A stretch of DNA of 64,000 bases, taken from positions 124,001-188,000 of the forward strand of contig CAWJBI010000047.1 in NCBI GenBank assembly GCA_963841065.1. The letters are read 5' to 3'. Numbering within the stretch: the stretch's first letter is position 1; the number at the start of each line of letters is the position of its first letter. Below the pieces are notes generated by a model. The model did no database searches, was not told the origin of the DNA, and was given only the letters and a program-made list of their open reading frames with translations. The DNA is from M0108 sp963841065. Lineage in GTDB: Bacteria; Pseudomonadota; Gammaproteobacteria; Chromatiales; Chromatiaceae. Of this stretch, positions 1 through 8,896 are shown piece after piece. Made by a program: the position numbers and the translations under genes.

Positions 1-2421
1 GGGCCATCGGCCTGGCCTGGGCCGGGGTGGCCCCGGGGGAGCGCAGGCTGCAAGTGGCGGTCACGCCCCTGGGTCCGGTGGCGCCGCGTCAGCCCCTGAA
101 TCTGGAGGTCGCGGTACCCAACCTGCCACCCGGCGAGGAGGCCTATGTCACCCTGGCGGCGGTGGATGTGGGCATCCTCAACCTGACCCGCTTTACCGCG
201 CCGGACCCGGATGCCTGGTATTTCGGCCAGCGGCGGCTGGGCATGGAGATCCGTGACCTCTACGGCCAGCTCATCGACCGGATGCAGGGCGCGCCGGGCG
301 TGGTGCGTTCCGGCGGCGATGGCGGCCTGGTGCGCCTGCAAGGCCCGCCGCCGACCGAGGACCTGGTGGCCTTTCACTCCGGCATCCTGCGGCTGGACGC
401 CCAGGGCAAGGCCCGGGTCAGCTTTGCGCCGTCCGACTTCAACGGCACCATCAAGTTGATGGCCATGGCCTGGACGGCGGCGGGGGTCGGCCATGGGGCT
501 CAGGATCTGATGATGCGTGACCCCATCGTCATCCAGGCCAGCCTGCCGCGCTTCCTGGCCCCGGGCGACAGCTCCCGGGTTCTGATCGAGCTGACCCATG
601 TCTCCGGACCGGTGGGCCGGGTCGTGCTGGGGCTGGAGGCCGAAGGGGGGCTGATCGAGTTGGATGCCCAGGCCGCCCGGCGGGAACTGGACCTGAGCGC
701 GGGCGGCCATGCCCGTAGCGAGGTGCCGGTGCGCGCCCTGGCCGTGGGCGACGCCAGCCTGCGGGTCCGGCTCAAGACCCCGGATGGCCAGGAGATCGTC
801 AAGCCCTTGCGGCTTGCCGGTGCGCGACTATCGCCCACCCCAGCGCCAGACCCGGGTCGAGACCCTCAAGCCCGGTGGCCGGGGCCTGGTGCTCACCCAG
901 GATCTGCTCAAGGACCTGCAACCGGATTCCGGCACCCTGTTGCTCTCCGCCAGCGGCGCCGGCCGGCTGGACCTGCCGGGCCTGCTCCAGTCCCTGGATC
1001 GCTATCCCTTCGGCTGCGCCGAGCAGATCACCAGCCGCGCCCTGCCCCTCCTCTACCTGAACCAGATCGCCCTGGCCGCCGGCCTGAGTGGCGAGCGGGA
1101 GGCGGGGCCACGTATCAAGGAGGCGATCGCCGATCTCATCGGTAAGCAGGGGTCGGACGGCGGCTTTGGGCTCTGGGGGCCTGGCGGTGACGATCTCTGG
1201 CTGGACGCCTATGTCACCGACTTCCTCACCCGCGCCCGGGAGTCCGGCCACGCCGTGCCCGAGGTCGCCTTCCAATTGGCCCTGGACAAGCTGCGCAACC
1301 GCCTGGCCTATGCCGGGGATCTGGGGGGGGGCACTGGCGGGACATCCGCCTACGGGGAGGGTGGTGACGCTGGGAGCGAGGCGGGTGGCGAGGATCTGGC
1401 TTATGCCCTCTACGTCCTGGCCCGCAACGCCCGCGCCGTCATCGGTGATCTGCGCTATTACGCCGAGGCCAAGCTCGATGCCTTTGCCACGCCCATGGCG
1501 CGGGCCCAGCTGGGCGCCGCCCTGGCGCTTTATGGTGACAAGCCCCGCGCCGACCGCGCCTTTGCCTCGGCCCTGGCCCTGCTCAACGAGGGCGAGGCGG
1601 ATTTGGGCTGGCGGCTCGACTTTGGCTCCAGTCTGCGTGACGCCGCCGCCCTCCTGGCCCTGGCCGCCGAGAGCGGCACCGGGGCCATCGATCTGAACGC
1701 CCTGGCGGCGCGGATCGACAAGCTGGGGGCCCTGGACGGGCGTCTCAGCACCCAGGAGCAGGCCTGGCTCTTGCTCGCGGCCCAGGCCTTGATGGAGGGC
1801 GCCGCCAAGCCCCGGCTGGAGTTGAATGGCCAGCCCTCCGAGGGCCCCCTCTTCCGGCGCTTCGAGGCCAAGGCGCTGGCGGCGGCCCCCGCGACCCTCG
1901 TCAATCGCGGCAAGCAGCCCATCGAGGTCCTGGTCACCCTGTCCGGCATCCCCCGGCTGGCGCCCCCCGCCGGCGGTCAGGGCTATCGCATCGAGCGCGC
2001 CTACTATGACCCGGAGGGCAAGCGGGTCCAGCCCGACCGGCTGACCCAGGGCCAGCGCCTGGTGGTCCTCGTCACGGTGACCGCCGACCAGGCCGGCGCG
2101 GCGCGCCTGCTCGTCGATGACCCCCTGCCCGCCGGCTTCGAGATCGAGAATCCCAGCCTGCTGCGGGCCGGCGATCTCCAGGGCATCCCCTGGCTGGGGC
2201 TGCTGGAGACCAGCGCCCACCAGGAATTCCGCGCCGAGCGGTTCGTCGCCGCCGTGGATCGCCAGTCCAGCGAGCCGGAGCGCTTCCAACTGGCCTACCG
2301 GGTCCGCGCCGTCACCCCGGGCCGCTTCCTGCACCCCGCCGCCACCGTGGAGGACATGTATCGGCCCCGGCAACACGGCCGGACCGGTGAGGGTTGGGTG
2401 GAGATCGGACAGGGCCGCTAG
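1..2421 (+). CDS. Alpha-2-macroglobulin family protein, C-terminal part (partial; apparent frameshift)
   Basis: This is the C-terminal ~800 residues of a bacterial alpha-2-macroglobulin (YfhM-like), a large periplasmic protease-trapping protein normally above 1,500 aa; the 5' end lies outside the window. The thioester motif is visible as YPFGCAEQ (about nt 1003-1026), followed by the helical complement-like domain and a beta-rich C-terminal domain. The first part reads in frame 3 (from nt 3) and the second in frame 1. The frames join near nt 816, where one extra G after CTT breaks a continuous homology (PLRL then PVRDYRPP). I treat this as one gene with a likely sequencing insertion. It is followed at once by a strong hairpin terminator. 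Its usual partner pbpC, if present, would lie downstream but is not seen. Confidence 0.88.
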
Positions 2422-2433
2422 GGCGGAGGGCAA

Positions 2434-2462
2434 GGGCCGGGGGTTAGCCCCGGCCCCTGTTT
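2434..2462 (+). terminator. Intrinsic terminator after the alpha-2-macroglobulin gene
   Basis: GGGCCGGGG (2434-2442) pairs perfectly with CCCCGGCCC (2448-2456) around a 5-nt loop, and is followed by CTGTTTC. It starts 13 bp after the stop codon. The T tract is weak. Confidence 0.7.
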
Positions 2463-2546
2463 CACCAACTCTCTCGCTTGTCCACCGACCCCTGCGCTAG
2501 CGGCTGGCACCGGGCAGTGGGCCAGCAAACACTGTCACCCCCACAG

Positions 2547-2700
2547 TCACGCGGTGGGCACGGTCACGGCAGGCCGCACCCCAAGCCGGTTGGCACGGCG
2601 GGCAAAGCGGCGACCATCGAAGGTGGCGAATTCCGAGCAATGGGCGCTGGCCAGGAGGTGTAAAGCGTCAGCGGGTAGCGCCAAAATCCGTAGGATGGAT
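2547..2700 (-). pseudogene. C-terminal relic of a PIN-domain (VapC-type) toxin
   Basis: Read on the minus strand, this stretch translates to ADALHLLASA, then EFATFDGRRFARRA and a stop at 2549-2547. This is the final third of a PIN-domain ribonuclease (the conserved ADALHLA...FATFD..FA.RA block). The N-terminal half with the first acidic residues is absent, and no matching antitoxin remains. It sits beside an apparently complete AbrB/Doc pair, so this spot has hosted more than one toxin-antitoxin module. The upstream limit of the homology is uncertain. Confidence 0.6.
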
Positions 2701-2887
2701 GTTAGATTAAGCCTTATGTATCTGGCTGTTAGGCAAGGTGCGTCCTGAGCATTGGGGCGCTGCCCAATCCTGGTCTGCCCTCAAAATAGGCAGAGGGATG
2801 CCCCGTTGATTATCCGTATTGACGCCAGAATGGAATCTGACTAGGCTGGGTCATAACTCATGTTATAACGACCTAAGAAAAATCCCG

Positions 2888-3112
2888 ATGCTCAAAATAA
2901 AAGTGACTGCCATTGGCAACTCCATGGGCGTTCTTCTTCCGAAGGAAGCGCTGGCCAAACTCAAGGTCGGCAAGGGCGACACCCTGTATCTGGTCGAGAA
3001 TGATGAAGGTTTTACCCTGACACCTTACCAGCGGGATTTTGAAGCCCAGATGCAGGTCGCGGAAAAGGTGCTGAAAAGATACCGCAATGCCCTTCACGAG
3101 TTGGCCAAATGA
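2888..3112 (+). CDS. AbrB/MazE/SpoVT-family antitoxin
   Basis: A 74-aa protein starting MLKIKVTAIGNSMGVLLPKE, the swapped-hairpin AbrB DNA-binding fold typical of MazE-like antitoxins: a basic beta-strand, then GNS.GV.LPKE. I chose the ATG at 2888 because the AbrB fold starts exactly there; the longer upstream reading adds residues unlike the family. The C-terminal ~30 residues would be the toxin-binding tail. The stop codon overlaps the start of the downstream Doc gene (ATGA), so the two are translationally coupled. By analogy with other modules the pair would autoregulate its own promoter; I see no clear operator. Confidence 0.85.
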   Translation: MLKIKVTAIGNSMGVLLPKEALAKLKVGKGDTLYLVENDEGFTLTPYQRDFEAQMQVAEKVLKRYRNALHELAK

Positions 3113-3508
3113 ATGAGCCGCGTTGGGTGCTCAAGGGAGTCGTGGTTGCCGTACATTGTCTCCTGATCGACGAGCATGGCGGCAGGCCTGGTATCCGGGA
3201 CGAGGTATTGTTGGAATCGGCCCTCTCAAGGCCACGACAGCGTTTCTCCTACGAGCCCGAGTCCACCCTTTTTGACCTGGCTGCCGCCTATGGCTTTGGG
3301 CTGGCGAAGAATCATCCTTTCATCGATGGCAACAATAAGAGCGGCCCTTGCCATCGCGGCCCTTTTTCTGGAATTGAACGGCTTCAGCCTGGATGCGCCG
3401 GAGCCCGAGGCCGTCGTTATGATCGAGAATTTAGCCGCGTCCAATCTATCCGAATCCGAGTTTGCGCTATGGCTCAGGGATTCAGCGATTCCAACTGACC
3501 CTGGGTAA
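3109..3508 (+). CDS. Doc-family (Fic fold) death-on-curing toxin; apparent frameshift
   Basis: A Fic/Doc-fold toxin of about 132 aa. Doc proteins phosphorylate elongation factor Tu using the HPFxxGNKR loop. Residues up to HPFIDGN are in frame 1; the remainder (AALAIAALFLELNGF and onward) is in frame 2. Removing one T at 3336 restores HPFIDGNKRAAL exactly, so the break is probably an extra base in the assembly. If the base is real, the toxin is dead just after its active loop. It overlaps the AbrB antitoxin by 4 bp. Doc usually pairs with Phd, but AbrB-type partners are also known. Confidence 0.8.
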
Positions 3509-3830
3509 GTAGGCCGCGCGCATCATCCGCCGCCCAGGGCGAGTACCTTGGCCGGTGACCATCCCCAGTGAGCGGCGACCGGCGGGTGGTTCTGGCGCGT
3601 ATGGAGTTCATCCGTCCGCGCGATGTCGAGGCCGAACTTCCCTTGTGCCGGTCTGGGCCTCAACCAGCTCGGCGATTCGCTGGTCAATCCGCCCACAAAA
3701 AAACACCCCGGCTAGGGGCGGGGTGCTGGAGGGGGTTTCAAGGGGGTGTGGTTTTCATGCCATCGGAAACCTTGCTTTATTCTATTTACACCCGTCTATG
3801 GGGGCGCTTTTCGGTATCCCCCAAGAGCGA
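3509..3830. other. Gene-free stretch between the Doc gene and the DUF2076 gene
   Basis: About 320 bp without a recognisable gene. Open frames on both strands are short and show no known motif. The only supported element is the terminator of the minus-strand DUF2076 gene near its right end. Confidence 0.5.
3697..3725 (-). terminator. Intrinsic terminator of the DUF2076 gene
   Basis: On the minus strand CACCCCG (RC of 3719-3725) pairs with CGGGGTG (RC of 3704-3710), followed by a run of seven T residues (RC of 3697-3703). A classic rho-independent terminator about 105 bp after the stop codon. Confidence 0.8.
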
Positions 3831-4457
3831 TTACCACTCATCGCCGCCATCGCCCTCCTCGCCACCGCCGAAGAAGCTGTCAAACATGCCGCCGCCCTCT
3901 TCCTCGGCAGGCGCCTCGGGTGCCTCCGCGGGGGGCTCGGCCGGCTTCTCGGCCGCCTCGGCCGGGCTGGAGAAGAGGCCACCGATCGCATTGCCGAGGA
4001 GCACGCCGCCGGCTACGCCCATGGCGGTCTGCAAGGCGCCGGCCATGAAGCCGCCACCCTGGGCGCCAGGCTGTTGCTGGAAGGCGTTCGCCCCGCCCCG
4101 GGTCAGGCCCTGAGCGCCGGCGGGGCTGTTGCTCCAACCACCGCTCGCGGCTGGGCGGGGTTGAGCGGGGGCCGCTGGCTGGCTACCACCCCCGAACAGC
4201 CCACCCAGGAAACCGCCGCCGCCCTGGGGGCGCTCGGCCAGTTGGCGCTCCAGATCCTCGACCTGGGTCTGGAGATTCTTCAGGCCCTGCTCCTGCACCA
4301 GGATCACCTGGGACAGGAGATAGGGGGCGGCGGACTGGCGGGTCATGAAGCCGTTGATCAGGGCCTCGGCCTCGGCATCGCGTTTGCCCATCTGGGACTC
4401 CGCCTGCTGTAGGCGCTGGAAGAGACCCTCGATCATGCCTTTTTCTTGTTCGTTCAT
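3831..4457 (-). CDS. DUF2076 family protein
   Basis: A 208-aa soluble protein. The N-terminus MNEQEKGMIEGLFQRL and the coiled-coil-prone helix around residues 40-75 (LSQVILVQEQGLKNLQTQV) are typical of DUF2076, annotated in databases as a possible periplasmic ligand-binding sensor. The middle is glycine-rich (GGGGFLGGLFGGG) with A/P/Q linkers, and the C-terminus is strongly acidic (EEEGGG, GGEEGDGGDEW). There is no signal peptide. The start is supported by GGGAGG 8 nt upstream. It is a single-gene unit with its own terminator. The function is unknown. Confidence 0.85.
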   Translation of the reverse strand: MNEQEKGMIEGLFQRLQQAESQMGKRDAEAEALINGFMTRQSAAPYLLSQVILVQEQGLKNLQTQVEDLERQLAERPQGGGGFLGGLFGGGSQPAAPAQPRPAASGGWSNSPAGAQGLTRGGANAFQQQPGAQGGGFMAGALQTAMGVAGGVLLGNAIGGLFSSPAEAAEKPAEPPAEAPEAPAEEEGGGMFDSFFGGGEEGDGGDEW

Positions 4458-4560
4458 GGCTATAGCCTCCCTGGGCTAGGTGATGAAGTATTGAATCCCT
4501 TTAGTGCTGCTGTGGCCGATTTAGTTCAAGGCCAGGGTCGGTTGGCGGTGGCGCTGGCCC

Positions 4561-4610
4561 AAAAGAAAAGGGGCCCACCGGACCGGCTTCAAGCCGGCAG
4601 GGTGGGCCCC
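4561..4610 (-). terminator. Intrinsic terminator of the thiolase gene
   Basis: On the minus strand GGGGCCCACC (RC of 4601-4610) pairs perfectly with GGTGGGCCCC (RC of 4570-4579), with a nested GCCGGCTT/AAGCCGG hairpin in the loop. It is followed by TTTTCTTTT. A strong two-tier terminator 86 bp after the thiolase stop. Confidence 0.85.
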
Positions 4611-4695
4611 ATCAAACCCCGGGGCCTGCTCGGGCGGTAGGACGCCCGGGCTGGGTTCAGCCGAAAGACAGCCCTTTACCGCCGGGGTTCACCCC

Positions 4696-5877
4696 TCAGA
4701 GCCGCTCGAAGATGGTCGCGATGCCCTGTCCGCCACCGATGCACATGGTGACCAGGCAGTACTTGCCGCCGATGCGCTCCAGTTCATAGAGGGCCTTGGT
4801 GGCGATGAAGGCGCCGGAGCAGCCCACCGGGTGGCCGAGGGCGATGGCGCCGCCGTTCGGGTTGGTCTTGGCGGGGTCGAGGCCGAGGACCTTGGCGACC
4901 GACAGGGCCTGGGCGGCGAAGGCCTCGTTGGACTCGATGACATCCATCTGGTCCAGGGTCAAACCGGCCTTCTTGAGGGCCATGCGGGAGGCCGGGATCG
5001 GGCCCTCGCCCATGATGTGGTTGCCCACGCCGGCGACGGCATAGGAGACGAGGCGGGCCATGGGCTTGAAGCCGGCCTGGGCGGCCACGTCGGCGGCGGC
5101 CAGCACAAAGAAGGCGGCGCCGTCGTTGATGCCGGAGGCATTACCAGCGGTGACGGTGCCGTCCTTCTTGAAGGCGGGCCGCATCTTGGCCAGGGTCTCC
5201 AGGGTGGTGCCGGCGCGCGGATGCTCGTCGGTGTCGAACACGACCTCGCCCTTGCGGGTCTGCTTGACGATCGGCAGGATCTGGGACTTGAATTTGCCCT
5301 CGGCGATGGCAGCCAGGGCCCGGCGCTGGGACTCCACGGCGAAGGCATCCTGCTCCTCGCGGGTGATGCCGTGCTTTTCGGCCAGGTTCTCGGCGGTGAT
5401 GCCCATGTGGCCGACGCCGAAGGGATCGGTGAGGACGGCGACCATGGCGTCAATCGCCGTGGTGTCGCCCATGCGGGCGCCGGAACGCAGCGCCGGCAGC
5501 AGGTAGGCGGTCTTGGACATGACCTCGACGCCACCGCCGATACCATAGTCGGCATCCCCGAGCATGATGTTCTGGGCGGTGGTGACGATGCCCTGCAGGC
5601 CCGAGGCGCAGAGGCGCGACACCTGCATGGCGACCGACTCCATGGGCAGCCCGGCCTGGATGGAGGCGACGCGGGCGACGTAGGCGTAGCGCGAATCCGT
5701 GGGCATGGTGTTGCCGACGGTCACGTACTCGATCTGTTGGGGATCGACCCCGGAGCGGGTGACCGCCTCCTTCATGACGATGCCGGCCAGCTCGCTGGCA
5801 TCGAACTCGGCCAAGGCACCGCCGAAGGTGCCGATGGGGGAGCGCACCGCGCTCAGGACAACAACGTCTCGACTCAT
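4696..5877 (-). CDS. bktB: Acetyl-CoA C-acyltransferase (BktB-type beta-ketothiolase)
   Basis: A 393-aa biosynthetic-type thiolase that condenses acyl-CoA with acetyl-CoA, the first step of polyhydroxyalkanoate synthesis. The nucleophile Cys90 is in SRLCASGLQ, His349 in GHPVGCSG and Cys379 in CIGGGQG, all at family positions. The protein resembles Cupriavidus BktB along its whole length (for example the LVTMCIGGGQGIATIFER end). CASG replaces the usual CGSG next to the nucleophile. The start ATG follows an AAGGAG box. It is alone between two terminator-like ends, with an acyl-CoA synthetase/acetyltransferase gene upstream on the same strand. phaA would be an acceptable alternative name. Confidence 0.9.
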   Translation of the reverse strand: MSRDVVVLSAVRSPIGTFGGALAEFDASELAGIVMKEAVTRSGVDPQQIEYVTVGNTMPTDSRYAYVARVASIQAGLPMESVAMQVSRLCASGLQGIVTTAQNIMLGDADYGIGGGVEVMSKTAYLLPALRSGARMGDTTAIDAMVAVLTDPFGVGHMGITAENLAEKHGITREEQDAFAVESQRRALAAIAEGKFKSQILPIVKQTRKGEVVFDTDEHPRAGTTLETLAKMRPAFKKDGTVTAGNASGINDGAAFFVLAAADVAAQAGFKPMARLVSYAVAGVGNHIMGEGPIPASRMALKKAGLTLDQMDVIESNEAFAAQALSVAKVLGLDPAKTNPNGGAIALGHPVGCSGAFIATKALYELERIGGKYCLVTMCIGGGQGIATIFERL

Positions 5878-5998
5878 CTAGGTATCTCCTTGGTTTAATT
5901 ATGTTTTAGTCTGTGAGGCTGGCGTTTATCAATGACAGCGTGGCATTTCCGGCCAGGGACGGGGATTCTAAACGCTTCCCCCTGCCGGCGGGACAAAA

Positions 5999-8680
5999 TC
6001 AGAGCACCTTTTCGACCAATTGCACCCCGGGGTCCTGACGATCGCGTTCAATCCGGAAACCGAGGGAGCGCATCAGGGCCAGCATGCGGCTGTTGGCGGT
6101 CAATACCTCGCCATCCATGTTGCGGAAACCACGGTCGCGGGCGTTCTGCATCAGGGAGCGCATGAGGCGGGCGCCGATGCCCCGGTCCCGCCAGCTATCG
6201 GAGACGACGATGGCGAACTCGCAGGTCTCGCCGCCGGGATGGGAGGAATAGCGCGCGACCCCGGCCATTTCCTCGCCATCGACCCCCTCCTTGACCCCAA
6301 TCAGCGCCATCTCGCGGTCATAGTCGATCTGGGTGAAGCGCACCAGCATCTCGGGTGTCAGTTCCTTGATGGCCTGCATGTAGCGGTAGTACTTGGTCTG
6401 CTCCGACAGGCCGCGCACGAAGGTCTGCACCATCTGGGCATCCTCGGGCCGGATGGGGCGGATCACCAGATCGGTGCCATCGGGCATCTGCGCCCGCTCG
6501 ATGAGATGGACCGGATAGGGGTGGATGGCCATGTGACCATAGGGCGGCAACTGGGGTGGCCGATACTGGACCTGGATGCGGGCATCCACCGCGATGACTT
6601 CCTTATCGTTGCCAATCAGCGGGTTGACTTCCATGGAGATGATCTCTGGCAACTCGCAGACCATTTCGGAGACGCGCTGCAGGATCTTCGCCAGGGCCTT
6701 GCGGTTCATGGGCGGCATGTGCCTGAAGGCCCCCATGAGCCGGGCGACCCGGGTGTGGTTGATCATGGTCTCGATGATAAAGTCATTGAGCGGGGGGAGG
6801 CCCACGGCGTGATCCTCCAGCACCTCCACCTCGATGCCGCCGGCGCCGAAGCTGATGATGGGGCCGAAAATGGGGTCGCGCACGACGCCGATCATGAGTT
6901 CGCGGGCGGCGCGGGTGGAGACCATGTGCTCCACGGTAACGCCCTCGATGCGGGCTTCGGGTCGCATGACCTTGGCCCGTTCCACCAACTCGGAGTAGAT
7001 GCGGCGCACCGTCTGGGAATCGCGGATATTGAGCCGCACCCCGTCCACGTCGGACTTGTAGGCAAGATCCGGCGAACTGATCTTCATCACCACCGGAAAG
7101 CCCAGGGCCTGGGCCGCCATCAGGGCCTCGTTGGGGGAGCGCGCCGCCACCGCCTGCATGGTCGGGATGCGGAAGGCGGAGAGGATGGCCTTGGCCTCGA
7201 CGATGCCCAGGGTCTTGCGGCCCTCGGCCATGACGCCCTCGATAATGAGGCGCGCCCCCTCCACGTCCGGGTTGCGGCGCTCGGAGAGGGGGCCGGGGTA
7301 CTGCATGGAGAGCTTCTGGTTGCGGTGGTAGTTGGCCAGGTAGGACATGGCCTCCGCCGCCTGTTCCGGGCTGTCGAAATGGGGCACCCGGTTCTGGGCG
7401 AAGAGGGCCACGGCCTCGGCGACCAGGCCCGCCCCCATCCAGCAGGCCAGCACCGGCTTGCGGCTCATTTTGGCGATTTCGACCAGGCGCTGGGCCACCC
7501 CGGTGGTGTCGGTCATGGACAGGGGGGCCAGGATGGCTACCACGCCATCGACATTGCTGTCCGCCAGACAGAGTTCCACCGCCTTGCCGTAGCGGTCCAC
7601 CGTGGTCTCCCCCAGGACGTCCACCGGGTTGCCATGGGACCAGCAGCTCGGCAGGACCTCGCCGAGCTTGGTATTGGTCTGTTCCGAGAGGGTGGCCAGG
7701 GTCATGCCCAGTTCCGCGGCGCGGTCGGCGGCGAGCACGCCAGGACCGCCACCATTAGTAATGATGGCGATGCGGTCACCGCCCAGGCGTTTGTTGGCGC
7801 CGAAGACATGGGCGGCGGCGAAGAGTTGGTGCAGGGCATCGACCTGGACCGCCCCGGCTCGTTCCATGACGGCGCGAAAGACCTCGGCCGAGCCGACCCA
7901 GGCGCCGGTGTGGGACTTGGCGGCGCGGGAGCCCGCCGCCATGCGGCCCGCCTTGACCACGATCACCGGCTTGATCCGGGCGGCGGCGCGCAGGCCGCTC
8001 ATAAAGCGGCGGGCATCGCGGATACCCTCCACATAAAGCAGGATGCACTGGGTGTGGGCGTCCAGGGCCAGGAAGTCGAGTACGTCGCCAAAGTCCACAT
8101 CCGCCGCCGCGCCCAGGGAGACCATGGAGGAAAAGCCGATGTGGCGCGGCACCGACCAATCCAGCATGGCACTGCAGACGGCGCCGGACTGGGACACCAG
8201 GGCGACGTTACCGCTCACCAGTTTGGTGGCGACGCCGGAAGTAGCGTTGAGGCGGTTCTGGGGCCGGAGCATGCCCAGGGTGTTGGGGCCGAGGATGCGG
8301 ATGCGATGGCGCCGCGCCGTCTCCACGATCTTGTCCTGCAGGTGGGCGCCGGCCTCGTCAGCCTCGGCGAAGCCCGCCGAATAAATGACGGCCATGTGCA
8401 CGCCCTTGGCGCCGCATTGGTCCAGGATGCCCGGTATCGCGGTTGCGGGGGTGGCGATCAGCGCCAGATCGATAGGCTTATCGACCTCCTCCAGGCTGGC
8501 ATGGCTGTGCTTGCCGGCAACCTCCTCGTATTTGGGATTGATGGCAAAGCAGGGTCCCTTGAATCCGCCCTCGATCAGGTTACGGAAGACCATGCCGCCC
8601 ATGGACTCCGGATTGTCGCTGGCGCCGAATACGGCAACGCCGGTGGGAACGAACAGCGGATCCACGTCTGACAGCTTCAC
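5999..8680 (-). CDS. pat: Fused NDP-forming acetyl-CoA synthetase / GNAT protein lysine acetyltransferase (Pat/YfiQ type)
   Basis: An 893-aa fusion. In order: a CoA-binding Rossmann domain (about 10-105), a succinyl-CoA-synthetase-like ligase domain (about 150-290) carrying SHTGA with His257 at the phosphohistidine position, a second ligase segment, an ATP-grasp domain (about 490-710), and a C-terminal GNAT domain (about 735-893) with RDRGIGARLM as the acetyl-CoA loop. Proteins with this layout (Salmonella Pat, E. coli YfiQ/PatZ) acetylate lysines of metabolic enzymes such as acetyl-CoA synthetase. In E. coli the ligase part lost its catalytic His; here it is kept, so synthetase activity is possible. 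Start is GTG. A deacetylase-family gene is divergent next door. Confidence 0.9.
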   Translation of the reverse strand: MKLSDVDPLFVPTGVAVFGASDNPESMGGMVFRNLIEGGFKGPCFAINPKYEEVAGKHSHASLEEVDKPIDLALIATPATAIPGILDQCGAKGVHMAVIYSAGFAEADEAGAHLQDKIVETARRHRIRILGPNTLGMLRPQNRLNATSGVATKLVSGNVALVSQSGAVCSAMLDWSVPRHIGFSSMVSLGAAADVDFGDVLDFLALDAHTQCILLYVEGIRDARRFMSGLRAAARIKPVIVVKAGRMAAGSRAAKSHTGAWVGSAEVFRAVMERAGAVQVDALHQLFAAAHVFGANKRLGGDRIAIITNGGGPGVLAADRAAELGMTLATLSEQTNTKLGEVLPSCWSHGNPVDVLGETTVDRYGKAVELCLADSNVDGVVAILAPLSMTDTTGVAQRLVEIAKMSRKPVLACWMGAGLVAEAVALFAQNRVPHFDSPEQAAEAMSYLANYHRNQKLSMQYPGPLSERRNPDVEGARLIIEGVMAEGRKTLGIVEAKAILSAFRIPTMQAVAARSPNEALMAAQALGFPVVMKISSPDLAYKSDVDGVRLNIRDSQTVRRIYSELVERAKVMRPEARIEGVTVEHMVSTRAARELMIGVVRDPIFGPIISFGAGGIEVEVLEDHAVGLPPLNDFIIETMINHTRVARLMGAFRHMPPMNRKALAKILQRVSEMVCELPEIISMEVNPLIGNDKEVIAVDARIQVQYRPPQLPPYGHMAIHPYPVHLIERAQMPDGTDLVIRPIRPEDAQMVQTFVRGLSEQTKYYRYMQAIKELTPEMLVRFTQIDYDREMALIGVKEGVDGEEMAGVARYSSHPGGETCEFAIVVSDSWRDRGIGARLMRSLMQNARDRGFRNMDGEVLTANSRMLALMRSLGFRIERDRQDPGVQLVEKVL

Positions 8681-8896
8681 GATTGGGTTCCCTTTATGGG
8701 TTTGGTGGGTTTTGGTGGAAATTAAGGGATAGAAGTCGAATCGCGCGGTGCGATCAGGTTAAGCTAAGGGTAGTGACGGGGGGCTGACCCACCCGGAACT
8801 CGCATCCTATCAGTCATCAATATACCTGATAATAAGTCTTGCCCGTTAGGACAGGGGCACTAATAATCGCGCGCAAAACGGGGAGAGAACAGCATC

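Noticed and set aside
799..2433. A 544-codon antisense frame over the alpha-2-macroglobulin gene
   Set aside because: Gly/Gln/Leu-rich shadow without domain similarity; the sense strand carries the thioester motif.
6020..8671. An 883-codon open frame antisense to the Pat gene
   Set aside because: Low-complexity His/Gly/Asp-rich translation with no motifs; it is the mirror of GC-rich third codon positions in a well-supported gene.
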